From Flaviaesturariibacter aridisoli (lineage in GTDB: Bacteria > Bacteroidota > Bacteroidia > Chitinophagales > Chitinophagaceae): DNA of 64,000 nucleotides. This document shows, piece by piece, positions 48,972 through 57,043 of this stretch. The notes beneath the pieces were generated by a model. The model did not search any database and was not told the origin of the DNA. It saw only the letters and a list, made by a program, of their open reading frames with translations. The stretch is from contig NZ_SKFH01000011.1 in assembly GCF_004343705.1 (NCBI RefSeq), forward strand, positions 1-64,000, given 5' to 3'. How positions within the stretch are numbered: the stretch's first letter is position 1; each line of letters starts with the position of its first letter. The position numbers were made by a program, and so were the translations under genes.

Positions 48972-50186
48972 CTAAACCGACACCACCACCCGGTGCTTGA
49001 TAATGTGAAACAGCTTGATCGTCAGCGCGTGAAACAGGATCTTGGCGTTGGCGTTGCGCTCGATGTGGTAGGCCGCGGCGTCGAGCTCGGCGGCGGCGGC
49101 CTCCTTCTGGGCAGCGTCCATCACCTTGTTGAGGCGCTGGGCAAAGTCGGCCTCGGTGGCGGAGAAACTTTGGAGCAGGACATCCCCGGCAGGCGAACCC
49201 TGCAGCACCTCGAGGCGCAGGGCCTGCTCGATGAGGTGGGTGAAATAGCGGAGCAGCTGCTTTTGCTTTTCGCGGCCGAGGCGCGCGAGCTCCTCGATCA
49301 CCTTCAGCTGGGCCGCGGGCAGGTAGCGGATCGTAGCGCCCAGCCATTCCTTCAGCAGCGACCCGAAGTCCTCATCGGCATGCTGCAGCAGGTGCAGCGC
49401 TTCTCGGTATGAGCCGTCGGCGGTGTTGGCGAGCTGCCGCGCCTGCTCGGGCGCCACGGAGGCACGCGTGCGGAGCGCCTCTTCGATCGCCGCCGCTTCC
49501 AGCGCCGGCACTTTCACCAGCTGGCAGCGCGACAGGATCGTATTGAGAATGGCGCCCTCGTTTTCGGCTACCAGGATAAACAGCGTGTCGGCCGGCGGCT
49601 CCTCGATCAGCTTCAGCAGCTTGTTGCCTTCCTTGCCCAGGTACTCGGGCATCCACAGCACGAGGATCTTATAACCGCTTTCAAAACTCTTGAGATTCAG
49701 TTTGCGAATGATCTCGTTGCATTCATGGGCGGTGATGTTGCCCTGCTTGTTTTCTGCGCCGATGAACTGCAGCCAGTCGTACACGCTCCCGTAGGGCAGC
49801 TGGCCGGTAAACTCGCGCCATTCGGTGATATAGTCCGTAGACAGGGGCTTGTCGCCCGACTTTCGGGGGATGACCGGGTAGGAATAGTGGATGTCGGGGT
49901 GCACCATGCCCTGTGCCTTGGCAAAGGAGGGCTGTGCTTCCATCCAGGCATCGGCGGCCGCTGCTGTGGCCGGGAGCCTTACTTCCAGGGGCTCGCCGAA
50001 CAACCCGGAGGGGGCGGCGTCTTTCGTAGGCAGCAGCGACACGTATTGGGCAAAGGCCAGGGCCAGCGGCAGGGCGCCGCCGCCTTCTTTTCCCAGGAAA
50101 AGGAGGGCGTGGCTGAGGCGGTTCTGGGCCACCATCTCCACTAAATGCTGCTTCACTTCACTCTGGCCGATTACGTCGCGGAACAT
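48972..50186 (-). CDS. holB: DNA polymerase III delta' subunit (HolB-like)
   Basis: A 404-residue clamp-loader AAA+ subunit. The opening MFRDVIGQSEVKQHL and RLSHALLFLGKEGGGALPLALAF are delta'-type; KILVLWMPEYLGKEGNKLLKLIEEPPADTLFILVAENEGAILNTILSRCQLV carries the central conserved region (E-E-P-P, S-R-C). The expected zinc-binding Cys4 between residues ~55 and 90 is missing: the segment AADAWMEAQPSFAKAQGMVHPDIHYSYP keeps the family context but has no Cys. As is usual for delta', the P-loop lacks its Lys. It sits near ricT as in many genomes. Confidence 0.92.
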   Translation of the reverse strand: MFRDVIGQSEVKQHLVEMVAQNRLSHALLFLGKEGGGALPLALAFAQYVSLLPTKDAAPSGLFGEPLEVRLPATAAAADAWMEAQPSFAKAQGMVHPDIHYSYPVIPRKSGDKPLSTDYITEWREFTGQLPYGSVYDWLQFIGAENKQGNITAHECNEIIRKLNLKSFESGYKILVLWMPEYLGKEGNKLLKLIEEPPADTLFILVAENEGAILNTILSRCQLVKVPALEAAAIEEALRTRASVAPEQARQLANTADGSYREALHLLQHADEDFGSLLKEWLGATIRYLPAAQLKVIEELARLGREKQKQLLRYFTHLIEQALRLEVLQGSPAGDVLLQSFSATEADFAQRLNKVMDAAQKEAAAAELDAAAYHIERNANAKILFHALTIKLFHIIKHRVVVSV

Positions 50187-50251
50187 GGGTGCAAATTAAC
50201 GGGATAATGGGACAATGGCGCTTCGACGGCGCTCAGCGCGACAGGGCCCTG

Positions 50252-50277
50252 GTCATCCGGAGCGCAGCCGAAGGATG
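50252..50277. repeat. GTCATCCGGAGCGCAGCCGAAGGATG dispersed repeat
   Basis: A single copy of a 26-bp sequence type (GTCATCCnGAGCGnAGCCGAAGGAT) that is widespread between genes of many bacteria. It lies between holB and the 50338 gene and has weak dyad symmetry. Confidence 0.6.
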
Positions 50278-50325
50278 GGGCGATGGAATCGTGTTGGCCG
50301 GGCAAGGAGACTTCGCCGGAATAAT

Positions 50326-50333
50326 TACTTTTG
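50326..50333 (+). promoter_or_regulatory. -7 type promoter box
   Basis: TACTTTTG ends four bases before the ATG at 50338, the same spacing as rlmD and the exonuclease gene at 55414. Confidence 0.55.
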
Positions 50334-50337
50334 CGGG

Positions 50338-50949
50338 ATGTACAAAAACCAACTGCTCACCCTGCTCTTTGCGCTCATCGGCCTTTCTGCCGGCGCGCAG
50401 GAAGCCAATGACCTGTTCGTTCCCGAATTCAACTGGAAGATCCGCATCCCCGCCGGCTACACCCGCGTATCGCAGGCGGGTGCCGACAGCCTGTCGGAAG
50501 GCGGCGAGGAAATGATTGAAAAACATACCGGCATTACGATCAACACCCGGCCCAAAGACCTGTTCACCTTCCGCAACGGCCCCTTGCATTACATCGAGGC
50601 CAATTACCTCCCCCGGACCACCAACAGTGTGAAAGAATACGAAGCCGCCTTCCGCAAAATGACCGAAGTGGTGTATACCACGTTCGAGAAACAGTTCAGC
50701 GCAGCAGCGGTAGACACGGCCACCGGCACCGAAGTCATAGCCGGGATGCGCTTCTACGCGCTGCGGGTGCAAATAAAGGCGGCCAACGGCTTCGTGCTGC
50801 GTATGCACCTTTATACGCGTCTCGTGGGCGAGCGCGACCTGACGGTGACCTTTCTTTCGATCGACAAAGACCGCCTCGAAGAACTGCTCAACGCTTTCCG
50901 CACGTCTACCTTCGGCGCCACAGCTGCCCAGGGGAAGGCGAAACCGTAG
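50338..50949 (+). CDS. Secreted protein of unknown function
   Basis: A 203-residue protein with a signal peptide (MYKNQLLTLLFALIGLSAGAQ). The mature part is a single alpha/beta domain; the pattern WKIRIPAGYTRVSQ near the start and FRTSTFG near the end resembles small PsbP/DUF-type periplasmic domains, but I cannot name the family. The ATG at 50338 is preceded by a perfect -7 box. It converges on the glutathione peroxidase gene across the third tandem array. Confidence 0.65.
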   Translation: MYKNQLLTLLFALIGLSAGAQEANDLFVPEFNWKIRIPAGYTRVSQAGADSLSEGGEEMIEKHTGITINTRPKDLFTFRNGPLHYIEANYLPRTTNSVKEYEAAFRKMTEVVYTTFEKQFSAAAVDTATGTEVIAGMRFYALRVQIKAANGFVLRMHLYTRLVGERDLTVTFLSIDKDRLEELLNAFRTSTFGATAAQGKAKP

Positions 50950-51038
50950 CTGTTCGCTTTCGCGATGCGCACAAACGTCTTGGCGGGCGCCTTTGACGTT
51001 CGCAAGGAACGCTGCGACACCGATGCTTTGACAAAATA

Positions 51039-51206
51039 CAGTCACGCGAAGCCAGCGGCCTTAACGCGGAGGCTTCTGACGTTCACGCGGAAGCCGCTGA
51101 CGGTCACACATTCGCCGCTGACGTTCACGCAGAGGCTACCAACACCCATGCGGAAGCCGCTGACGTTGGCGCGGAAGTCATGTTCATTCACGCGGAGCGC
51201 AGCAAC
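51039..51206. repeat. Tandem array, eight units of 21 bp
   Basis: Eight units at 51039, 51060, 51081, 51102, 51123, 51144, 51165 and 51186, each 21 bp, consensus GTTCACGCGGAAGCCGCTGAC. No indels. The sequence is unrelated to the 21-bp array at 31393, yet the period is the same. It is intergenic between convergent genes; translation gives a VHAEAAD heptad in one frame with no start codon. Confidence 0.9.
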
Positions 51207-51254
51207 ACGGCAACAATATCTGGCGCCAACGTCCGTTGTGCGCCATTGTAAACG

Positions 51255-51285
51255 CGAACGCCCCCGCCGATGGCGGGGGCGTTCG
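51255..51285. terminator. Strong hairpin between convergent genes
   Basis: A perfect 14-bp stem (cgaacgcccccgcc/ggcgggggcgttcg, 51255-51268 with 51272-51285), 3-nt loop. No long T-run, so it is a barrier or processing hairpin as much as a terminator. Confidence 0.75.
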
Positions 51286-51360
51286 TCTGGAGTGGGGTTT
51301 GGAAACACGACCAGGATCATCACTTACGTATCATCCCATTACCCCATTTACCCAATGGTA

Positions 51361-51879
51361 TTATTTCAGGTACCCGGTCAGCTCGTCGCTCATCGGCTCT
51401 ACCTTACTGGGAAACACGTGCACAAGGTTGCCGTTCTCATCGACCAGGAACTTGGTGAAGTTCCATTTGATCGGGTCGGCCACGCCCTGCTTTTTGGCTT
51501 CGGCCACGAGGTATTGAAACAGGGGCGCAATGTCTTCGCCTTTCACCGACACCTTGGCGGCCATCGGGAACGTAACGCCGTAGTTCTTCCTGCAGAAAGC
51601 GCCGATCTGTTCGTTGGAGCCGGGCTCCTGGGCACCGAAGTTGTTGGCGGGGAAGCCTACGATCACGAGCTTGTCCTTATACGTTTCGTACAGCTTCTCG
51701 AGGCCGTCATACTGGGGCGTATAACCGCATTCAGAGGCCGTGTTTACAATGAGGATCTTCTTGCCTTTGAATTGCGCAAAGTCGATGGTGCCGCCGCTGA
51801 GGCCGTCCACCTTGAAATCGTAGATGCTGTTGGCAGTGAGGAGCATGGTAAAAAGGGTTGCGAGGATTGCGAGTTTCAT
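51361..51879 (-). CDS. Glutathione peroxidase family protein, secreted
   Basis: A 172-residue thioredoxin-fold peroxidase with a signal peptide-like N-terminus (MKLAILATLFTMLLTANS). The peroxidatic Cys is in NTASECGYTPQY, the partner Gln is replaced in context FPANNFGAQEPGSNEQI, and KWNFTKFLVDENG supplies the Trp. Non-selenium Bacteroidota members usually use thioredoxin. ATG 51879 starts the signal; the upstream open frame is shadow. Likely periplasmic defence against peroxides. Confidence 0.93.
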   Translation of the reverse strand: MKLAILATLFTMLLTANSIYDFKVDGLSGGTIDFAQFKGKKILIVNTASECGYTPQYDGLEKLYETYKDKLVIVGFPANNFGAQEPGSNEQIGAFCRKNYGVTFPMAAKVSVKGEDIAPLFQYLVAEAKKQGVADPIKWNFTKFLVDENGNLVHVFPSKVEPMSDELTGYLK

Positions 51880-52036
51880 GAATGGATGGTTTTGAACCGA
51901 TAACAAAGATAACCCGGGAAAGTTTGGCTCCACCCGCCAAAGCTTCAGCGGCGGGGGGAACGTTAAGACTGTCCTAAAAGCCACCAGCGCCCTGTGCTTT
52001 TTTCCCGGCAAAACAGTCTATCGGGAAAGCCTGCTT

Positions 52037-53185
52037 ATGCAACCGAAACACAACCTCCTCCGCGGCGTCCTGCTGCTCCTGGCCCTGCCGATCGTTTTTT
52101 CCTTCACCCGCCCGCGCCCCCAGCAGCGCCCGCCGGTCCCGAAGATCCAGGTGGCGCTCCTGCTCGATGTGAGCAACAGTATGGACGGTCTCATCGACCA
52201 GGCCAAGGCCCAACTCTGGAACCTCGTGAGCATCCTGGGCCGCGCCGAATGTGCCGCCGGCACCCCGCAGATCGAGATCGCCCTGTATGAATACGGCCGC
52301 AGCGCCAACGACGCCGCCAAGGGCTATGTGCGCCAGATCCAGCCCTTCACCTCCAACCTCGACGCCCTCTCCAAAAGCCTGTTTGCGCTCAACACCAACG
52401 GCGGCGAGGAATACTGCGCCCAGGTGATCTATACCTCGGTGCAGGACCTGGCCTGGGACAGCAGCGCCCAAACCTACAAGGCCGTCTTCATCGCCGGCAA
52501 CGAAAGCTTCCGCCAGGGCTCGCTTTCCTGGAATACCGCCTGCGCCGCCGCCCGTGGTCGGGGCATCGTGGTCAACACGATCTATTGCGGCCCGCGCGAC
52601 CAGGGCATCCGTGAATTCTGGAACCTCAGCGACTGCGCCAACGGCTCCTTCACCAACATCAACAGCGATGCAAAGGCCGAAGACATCCCGACGCCGTACG
52701 ACAGCATGCTGTACACCCTCAACGAACGCTTCAACAGCACGCTGATGGCCTATGGGCCGCGCGGTTCGGCGGCCATGAGCGAAGTGGCCGAAGTAGACGC
52801 GCTGAACCAGCGGCACAACAAATCTTCCGGCGCCGCCCGCACTGCCGTGAAAGGTAAGAGAAGCCTGTACAACAATTCCGACTGGGACCTGGTGGATGCG
52901 TATGAATCCGACAGCAGCAGCTACCGCCGCGTAGACCGCGCGATGCTGCCCGACAGCCTGCGCGGCAAGAGCGACGCCGGGCTGCGTGCCGCCATCAAGC
53001 AAAAGCGCGCCGAGCGCGACGCCGTGCGCGCCGAGATCGCCGAAACGAGCCGCCTGCGCGAAGCATGGCTGACCGAAGAACGCAAGCGCCGCGCCGGCAA
53101 TGCCGCCGCCGAAGCCACGCTCGAAAGCGAAATGGAGAAAACGCTGAAAGCGCAGGTACAGCGCAACGGCTACATCATCCGCTAA
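52037..53185 (+). CDS. Secreted von Willebrand factor A domain protein
   Basis: A 382-residue protein with a signal peptide (about 1-23, VFSFT) and a vWA domain (about 38-215). The MIDAS motif is LLLDVSNSMDG (D-x-S-x-S), followed by a conserved EYCAQVIYTSVQDL and FIAGNESFRQG. After it is a long charged helical region (about 290-382; AAIKQKRAERDAVRAEIAE). It is presumably periplasmic and binds a protein or polymer through the metal site. The next segment is a truncated second copy. Confidence 0.85.
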   Translation: MQPKHNLLRGVLLLLALPIVFSFTRPRPQQRPPVPKIQVALLLDVSNSMDGLIDQAKAQLWNLVSILGRAECAAGTPQIEIALYEYGRSANDAAKGYVRQIQPFTSNLDALSKSLFALNTNGGEEYCAQVIYTSVQDLAWDSSAQTYKAVFIAGNESFRQGSLSWNTACAAARGRGIVVNTIYCGPRDQGIREFWNLSDCANGSFTNINSDAKAEDIPTPYDSMLYTLNERFNSTLMAYGPRGSAAMSEVAEVDALNQRHNKSSGAARTAVKGKRSLYNNSDWDLVDAYESDSSSYRRVDRAMLPDSLRGKSDAGLRAAIKQKRAERDAVRAEIAETSRLREAWLTEERKRRAGNAAAEATLESEMEKTLKAQVQRNGYIIR

Positions 53186-53240
53186 CGGTTCACAATAACC
53201 GACGGGATGCGGTCGTTTCGGAAAGGTCACCTAAGCATGC

Positions 53241-53999
53241 GGCGACCAGCACCTGCGACAGGTGTTGCCGTTTACCGGCAGCCTCGACAGCCTTTCCGGA
53301 GCCCTGTTCGCGCTGCGCACCAGCGGGTCGCTGGAATATTGCGGCCGCGTGCTGACGTCGGCGCTCGACGAACTTCACTGGGACAGCAGCCCCGGCAGCT
53401 ACCGCACGATTTTTATTGCGGGCAACGAAAGCTTCGGCCAGGGCGACGTGGCACCGGTGAACGCGTGCGTATCCGCACAGCGGAAAGACGTCGTGGCCCT
53501 GCTGGTCTGGAACGACCGCCTCAATCAAACCTACCTCTCCTATCTTCAGCCAACCTACGATACGGTGCCGGTTTCCGACCTGAACGATCCAAACAAGGTG
53601 ATACAATACCGCGTCGTCATCGACTCGATGAATTTCTCCGCCGGCTCGGGATTGAACCGCATCGCCATCAAAGGGAACGCGCGCCTCGACCGCAACGAAA
53701 GCTGGGATCTGGTAGACGCCGAACGCGCCCATCCCGGTTTTGCCGGCGCGCTCGAGCGCCGGCGCCTGCCCCAGCCGCTGCGTCACCTTTCCCCCGAAGA
53801 ACTGACCGCGTTGATCCGCAGCAAAGGCGCCGCCCGCGACAGCATTCGTGCGGAGATCACCACGCTTTCCGATGCACGGAGCGCCTGGCTGGAGCGCGAG
53901 CGAACGCTGCGCGCCCACACAGCAGGCTTTTCGCTGGACACGGCCCTCGAAAAAATACTGAAGGCACAGCTCCAAGCCCGGGCGTTCCTGGTAGATTAA
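53241..53999 (+). pseudogene. Truncated vWA paralogue
   Basis: An open frame similar to the preceding vWA gene from its residue ~105 on: RQVLPFTGSLDSLSGALFAL aligns with VRQIQPFTSNLDALSKSLFAL, and FIAGNESFGQG with FIAGNESFRQG. It lacks the signal peptide and the MIDAS half. The frame is opened by a TAA at 53232-53234; a GTG at 53262 is the first possible start. It is probably a decayed tandem duplicate, still open to the end (AFLVD). Confidence 0.75.
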
Positions 54000-54006
54000 G
54001 GCAGCG

Positions 54007-54189
54007 CTAATCCTGCAGGCGCATCATCTCGTCCGTGTCGGTGCGGTCGCCTTCGCCGGAGTGCCCGGCGCGCGCCCGCTCGTCGGCGCTGGAATCGAGC
54101 GCCGGCTGCCATTCGTTGACCGGCACGCCCGAAACCGCCTGCTGCGGCGCCGCCTGCTCAGGGGCGTCCTGTTGCTTTTTTTCTTCCAT
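54007..54189 (-). CDS. Small acidic disordered protein
   Basis: A 60-residue, Gln/Asp/Glu/Ala-rich hydrophilic protein (MEEKKQQDAPEQAAPQQ...). No domain, signal or membrane segment. It diverges from the DinB gene, 78 bp apart, and converges with the truncated vWA gene 8 bp away. Low-complexity proteins of this sort are often annotated in Bacteroidota. It may be real. Confidence 0.45.
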   Translation of the reverse strand: MEEKKQQDAPEQAAPQQAVSGVPVNEWQPALDSSADERARAGHSGEGDRTDTDEMMRLQD

Positions 54190-54267
54190 GTTCCTGCTTT
54201 GCGGAAGAAGCGCAAATGGGGTGCCGGGGCTGGGACCGCTTTGCTATCTTTAGCAAAAGAAAGCACC

Positions 54268-54777
54268 ATGGACCAGTCTGCCTACCTCGCCCTGCTCGAC
54301 CGTACGGAACAGGAAACCCTGTCGGTTACCGCCCGCTTTGACGATGCCGCGCTGCAACAGCGCGCCGACGGGAAATGGAGCCCGCTGGAGGTGCTGGAGC
54401 ATTGTTGCCTCACCGAGGCGCTGGTGGCGGGCCTGCTGCAGCGCCCTTCGGCCGAGCACCACGATGGCGAAACGGTGCACGGCTCCGACAAGCTGTATCA
54501 CCTGATGGTAAACAAACGCGCCGTCAGGATTGCCGCGCCGGAGCGGCTGCACCCCAAGGGCGCCTTTACCGGCCGCGCCGCCTTCGAAGAACGCTTCCGC
54601 AGCCAGCGCGCGGCGCTCCGCGACGCCATCGAAGGCAGTATGCTGACTCTCGACAACCGCCTGTTTCCCCACCCCGTGCTTGGCAATATGACCGTGGCCG
54701 ACTGGCTCTACTTCCTGGTGCACCACACGCAACGCCATCTGGAAGACCTGAAAGAACGCATACCCGCTACCGTATAA
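54268..54777 (+). CDS. DinB superfamily protein
   Basis: A 169-residue four-helix metal-binding protein of the DinB/DfsB fold. Metal histidines are expected in VLEHCCLTE and VHHTQRHLEDL, and the pattern GKWSPLEVLEH is typical of the family's helix 2. Members are thiol-dependent S-transferases (bacillithiol or mycothiol) or of unknown role. ATG 54268 is preceded by a TATCTTTA box. It starts a run of genes in the same direction (GNAT next, 9 bp away). Confidence 0.85.
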   Translation: MDQSAYLALLDRTEQETLSVTARFDDAALQQRADGKWSPLEVLEHCCLTEALVAGLLQRPSAEHHDGETVHGSDKLYHLMVNKRAVRIAAPERLHPKGAFTGRAAFEERFRSQRAALRDAIEGSMLTLDNRLFPHPVLGNMTVADWLYFLVHHTQRHLEDLKERIPATV

Positions 54778-54786
54778 CTACAACCG

Positions 54787-55365
54787 ATGCAATTCGAATA
54801 CCTGGAGACCAGCCGCCTCCGGCTCCGTCTGCTGACGCAGGAGATCTACCGGGAAGTGTGCCTTACCTGGACCGCGGCGCAACAGAAAGCCTTCTTCGGC
54901 GCCGCTACGGATAAAGAGCTGGCGCAGGAGCAGGCACGTGGCCTCGGCGGCATGAGCACCTACCGCTCCACCATCCGCTATTTTCACCTGCTCGACAAGG
55001 AAAGCGGACAGACGCTGGGGTCCTGCGGCTTTCACAACTGGTACCCCGACCACCGGCGCGCCGAGATCGGCTACGTCCTCAACGACAGCGCCCGCCGTGG
55101 GCAGGGCCTCATGCGCGAAGCCCTCGCCCGCATCCTCGATTACGGTTTTGCCGAAATGGACCTTAACCGCGTGGAAGCCTTCATCGGCCGCGACAATGAA
55201 CCCTCCCTCCGCCTAGTGCGCGGCTTCGGCTTTACCGAGGAAGGCATGCTGCGCGAACACTGGAACGTAGACGGCGTGCTGCACGACTCGGTGCTGTTCG
55301 GACTGCTCCGGAAGGAGTACCGGCCCCTGCTCGCAGGGAGGGCTACCCGCTCCGCGCAGGGCTGA
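54787..55365 (+). CDS. GNAT family N-acetyltransferase (RimJ/RimL type)
   Basis: A 192-residue acetyltransferase. The opening LETSRLRLRLL, GWYPDHRRAEIGYVL-type core (FHNWYPDHRRAEIGYVLND), the acetyl-CoA loop RRGQGLMREALARI and the ending FGFTEEGMLREHW are characteristic of the RimJ/RimL group. Ribosomal protein, amino acid and antibiotic acceptors all occur in this group and the substrate is unknown. It is 9 bp after the DinB gene. Confidence 0.92.
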   Translation: MQFEYLETSRLRLRLLTQEIYREVCLTWTAAQQKAFFGAATDKELAQEQARGLGGMSTYRSTIRYFHLLDKESGQTLGSCGFHNWYPDHRRAEIGYVLNDSARRGQGLMREALARILDYGFAEMDLNRVEAFIGRDNEPSLRLVRGFGFTEEGMLREHWNVDGVLHDSVLFGLLRKEYRPLLAGRATRSAQG

Positions 55366-55401
55366 AATCATCCGACCTCAACAGATAAGCAATAATTTGA
55401 A

Positions 55402-55409
55402 TAGCTTTG
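55402..55409 (+). promoter_or_regulatory. -7 type promoter box
   Basis: TAGCTTTG, exact TAnnTTTG, four bases before the GTG at 55414. Confidence 0.55.
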
Positions 55410-55413
55410 ACCT

Positions 55414-56466
55414 GTGGAGCAGCATCCGTATTTCCTGCCTAAAGCAACTGAAGGCTTCCTCGAGCTGGAGCGCCCCCTGGTGTTCTTTGACCTCGAAACC
55501 ACCGGCACCAACGTGGCCGTGGACCGTATCGTGGAGCTCTGCGCCATCAAGTTGCACCCCGACGGACGGCAGGAAGAACTCCACGAGCTGATCAACCCGA
55601 CCATTCCCATTCCGCCCGGGGCCACAGCCGTGCACCAGATCACCGATGAAATGGTAGCCGGCAAGCCCACGTTTGCGGAGCTGGCCCCCACGCTGGCCGA
55701 CTTCTTCTGCAATTGCGACCTCGGCGGCTACAACATCAAGCGCTTCGATGTGCCGATGCTGATGGAAGAATTCGCGCGCCTGGGCAAGTACCCCGTGAAG
55801 GTGAGCGACACCCATATGGTGGACGTGATGGGCATTTACCACCAGCGCGAAAAGCGCGACCTCGCCGCAGCCGTGCGCTTCTACTGCGACCGCGATCACG
55901 ACGGGGCCCACAGTGCCAAGGCCGACGTGCTGGCCACCATCGACGTACTGAAGCAGCAGCTGCTCCGCTACAACGACCTCCAGCCCAACACGAGCTTCCT
56001 GCACAACCTCCTCGACGATGGCCTGGTGGACCTGAGCCGCCGCTTTGTGCGCGACGCTACGGGCAACATCATCTTCAACTTCGGAAAGAATAAAGGCAAG
56101 CCCGTGGAAAGCGACCCGGGCTACCTCGAATGGATGCTCAACGGCGACTTCACCGCCGACACCAAGATCGCCATCAAGCGCATCCAGATGAACATCGTGT
56201 GGAAGCGGCAGCTGAAAGAATGGCTGGCCTCCCACCGGATTCTCGATAACAGTGCGGTGGCTTCGGCGCTTTACGCCACGCTCAAGTTCGGGCAGGACAT
56301 TTTCCCTTTCAGCACCTATCCCGAAAAAGGCCGCCTGACCGTAACCTACCTCGACGAGCCGCCGGCCTCTTATACCTTCCTGCACAAAGACGCGCAGGCC
56401 ATCCTGCTGCAACTGCTCGACGAACAACTCGTGCCGCAACAGCAAACCAACCAACCCGCCTTATGA
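55414..56466 (+). CDS. DEDDh 3'-5' exonuclease (DnaQ-like) with C-terminal extension
   Basis: A 350-residue protein. The N-terminal exonuclease (about 20-190) has the DEDDh residues in FFDLETTG, GYNIKRFDVPML and HSAKADVLAT. The C-terminal half is a lineage-specific region containing NFGKNKGKPVESDPGYLEWML. The GTG start at 55414 is four bases after a perfect -7 box. The stop overlaps the DUF1801 gene start by four bases. A repair or proofreading role is likely; it is not the polymerase III epsilon subunit by context. Confidence 0.88.
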   Translation: MEQHPYFLPKATEGFLELERPLVFFDLETTGTNVAVDRIVELCAIKLHPDGRQEELHELINPTIPIPPGATAVHQITDEMVAGKPTFAELAPTLADFFCNCDLGGYNIKRFDVPMLMEEFARLGKYPVKVSDTHMVDVMGIYHQREKRDLAAAVRFYCDRDHDGAHSAKADVLATIDVLKQQLLRYNDLQPNTSFLHNLLDDGLVDLSRRFVRDATGNIIFNFGKNKGKPVESDPGYLEWMLNGDFTADTKIAIKRIQMNIVWKRQLKEWLASHRILDNSAVASALYATLKFGQDIFPFSTYPEKGRLTVTYLDEPPASYTFLHKDAQAILLQLLDEQLVPQQQTNQPAL

Positions 56467-56924
56467 CCTCCTCCGCACCTACGGTAAACGAATACCTCGC
56501 CCACCTGCCTGAAGACCGCCAGCCGGCGATGGAGCGCCTGTTTGAAACGCTCCAGAAACACCTGCACAAAGGCTTCGAGCCGCGCATGGCCTACGGCATG
56601 ATCACCTGGGTGGTGCCGCACAGCACGTACCCGGCCGGCTACCACTGCGATCCCAAGCTCGCATTGCCCTTTATCAGCATCGCCAGCCAGAAGAATTTCA
56701 TCGCCCTGTACCACATGGGAATTTACGCCGACAAAAAGCTGCACGACTGGTTCGTGGCCGAATACCCGAAGCACAGCAAAACGAAACTTGATATGGGCAA
56801 GAGCTGCATCCGCTTTAAGAAGCCGGAGCAGATTCCCTTCGACCTCGTTCAGCAGCTGGTGGAAAAAATGTCGCCGCAGCAGTGGATCGAAGCCTACGAG
56901 CGAGGACTGAAGAGAGATCGCTGA
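56463..56924 (+). CDS. DUF1801 family protein
   Basis: A 153-residue soluble protein with the DUF1801 (YdhG-like) fold. The opening VNEYLAHLPEDRQPAMERLFETL is characteristic, as is ITWVVPHSTYPAGYHC and the end PFDLVQQLVEKMSPQQWIEAYE. The function of the family is not established. ATG overlaps the exonuclease stop (ATGA), so the two are translationally coupled. Confidence 0.85.
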   Translation: MTSSAPTVNEYLAHLPEDRQPAMERLFETLQKHLHKGFEPRMAYGMITWVVPHSTYPAGYHCDPKLALPFISIASQKNFIALYHMGIYADKKLHDWFVAEYPKHSKTKLDMGKSCIRFKKPEQIPFDLVQQLVEKMSPQQWIEAYERGLKRDR

Positions 56925-57043
56925 TGTCGGATGGAGGATGTCTGATAGGAATAAAAAAGAAAAACGGATCGCTACGCGATCCGTTTTTCCTATCAGACAT
57001 CCGACATCAGACATCCGACATCAGACATCCGACATCAGACATC
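56920..57043. repeat. Iterated GATGTCGGATGTCTGAT composite element 3
   Basis: Left arm gctgatgtcggatggagga (56921-56946), hairpin 56959-56989, right arm with five tandem copies of the catcagacatccga word (56991-57041). The hairpin and both arms match elements 1 and 2. Confidence 0.8.
56959..56989. terminator. Bidirectional terminator
   Basis: A perfect 14-bp stem gaaaaacggatcgc/gcgatccgtttttc with a 3-nt loop. T-runs on both strands serve the convergent DUF1801 and beta-barrel genes. Confidence 0.92.

Noticed and set aside
50965-51903. 312-codon plus-strand ORF over the third array and the antisense of glutathione peroxidase
   Set aside because: It mixes repeat DNA with the antisense of a certain gene.
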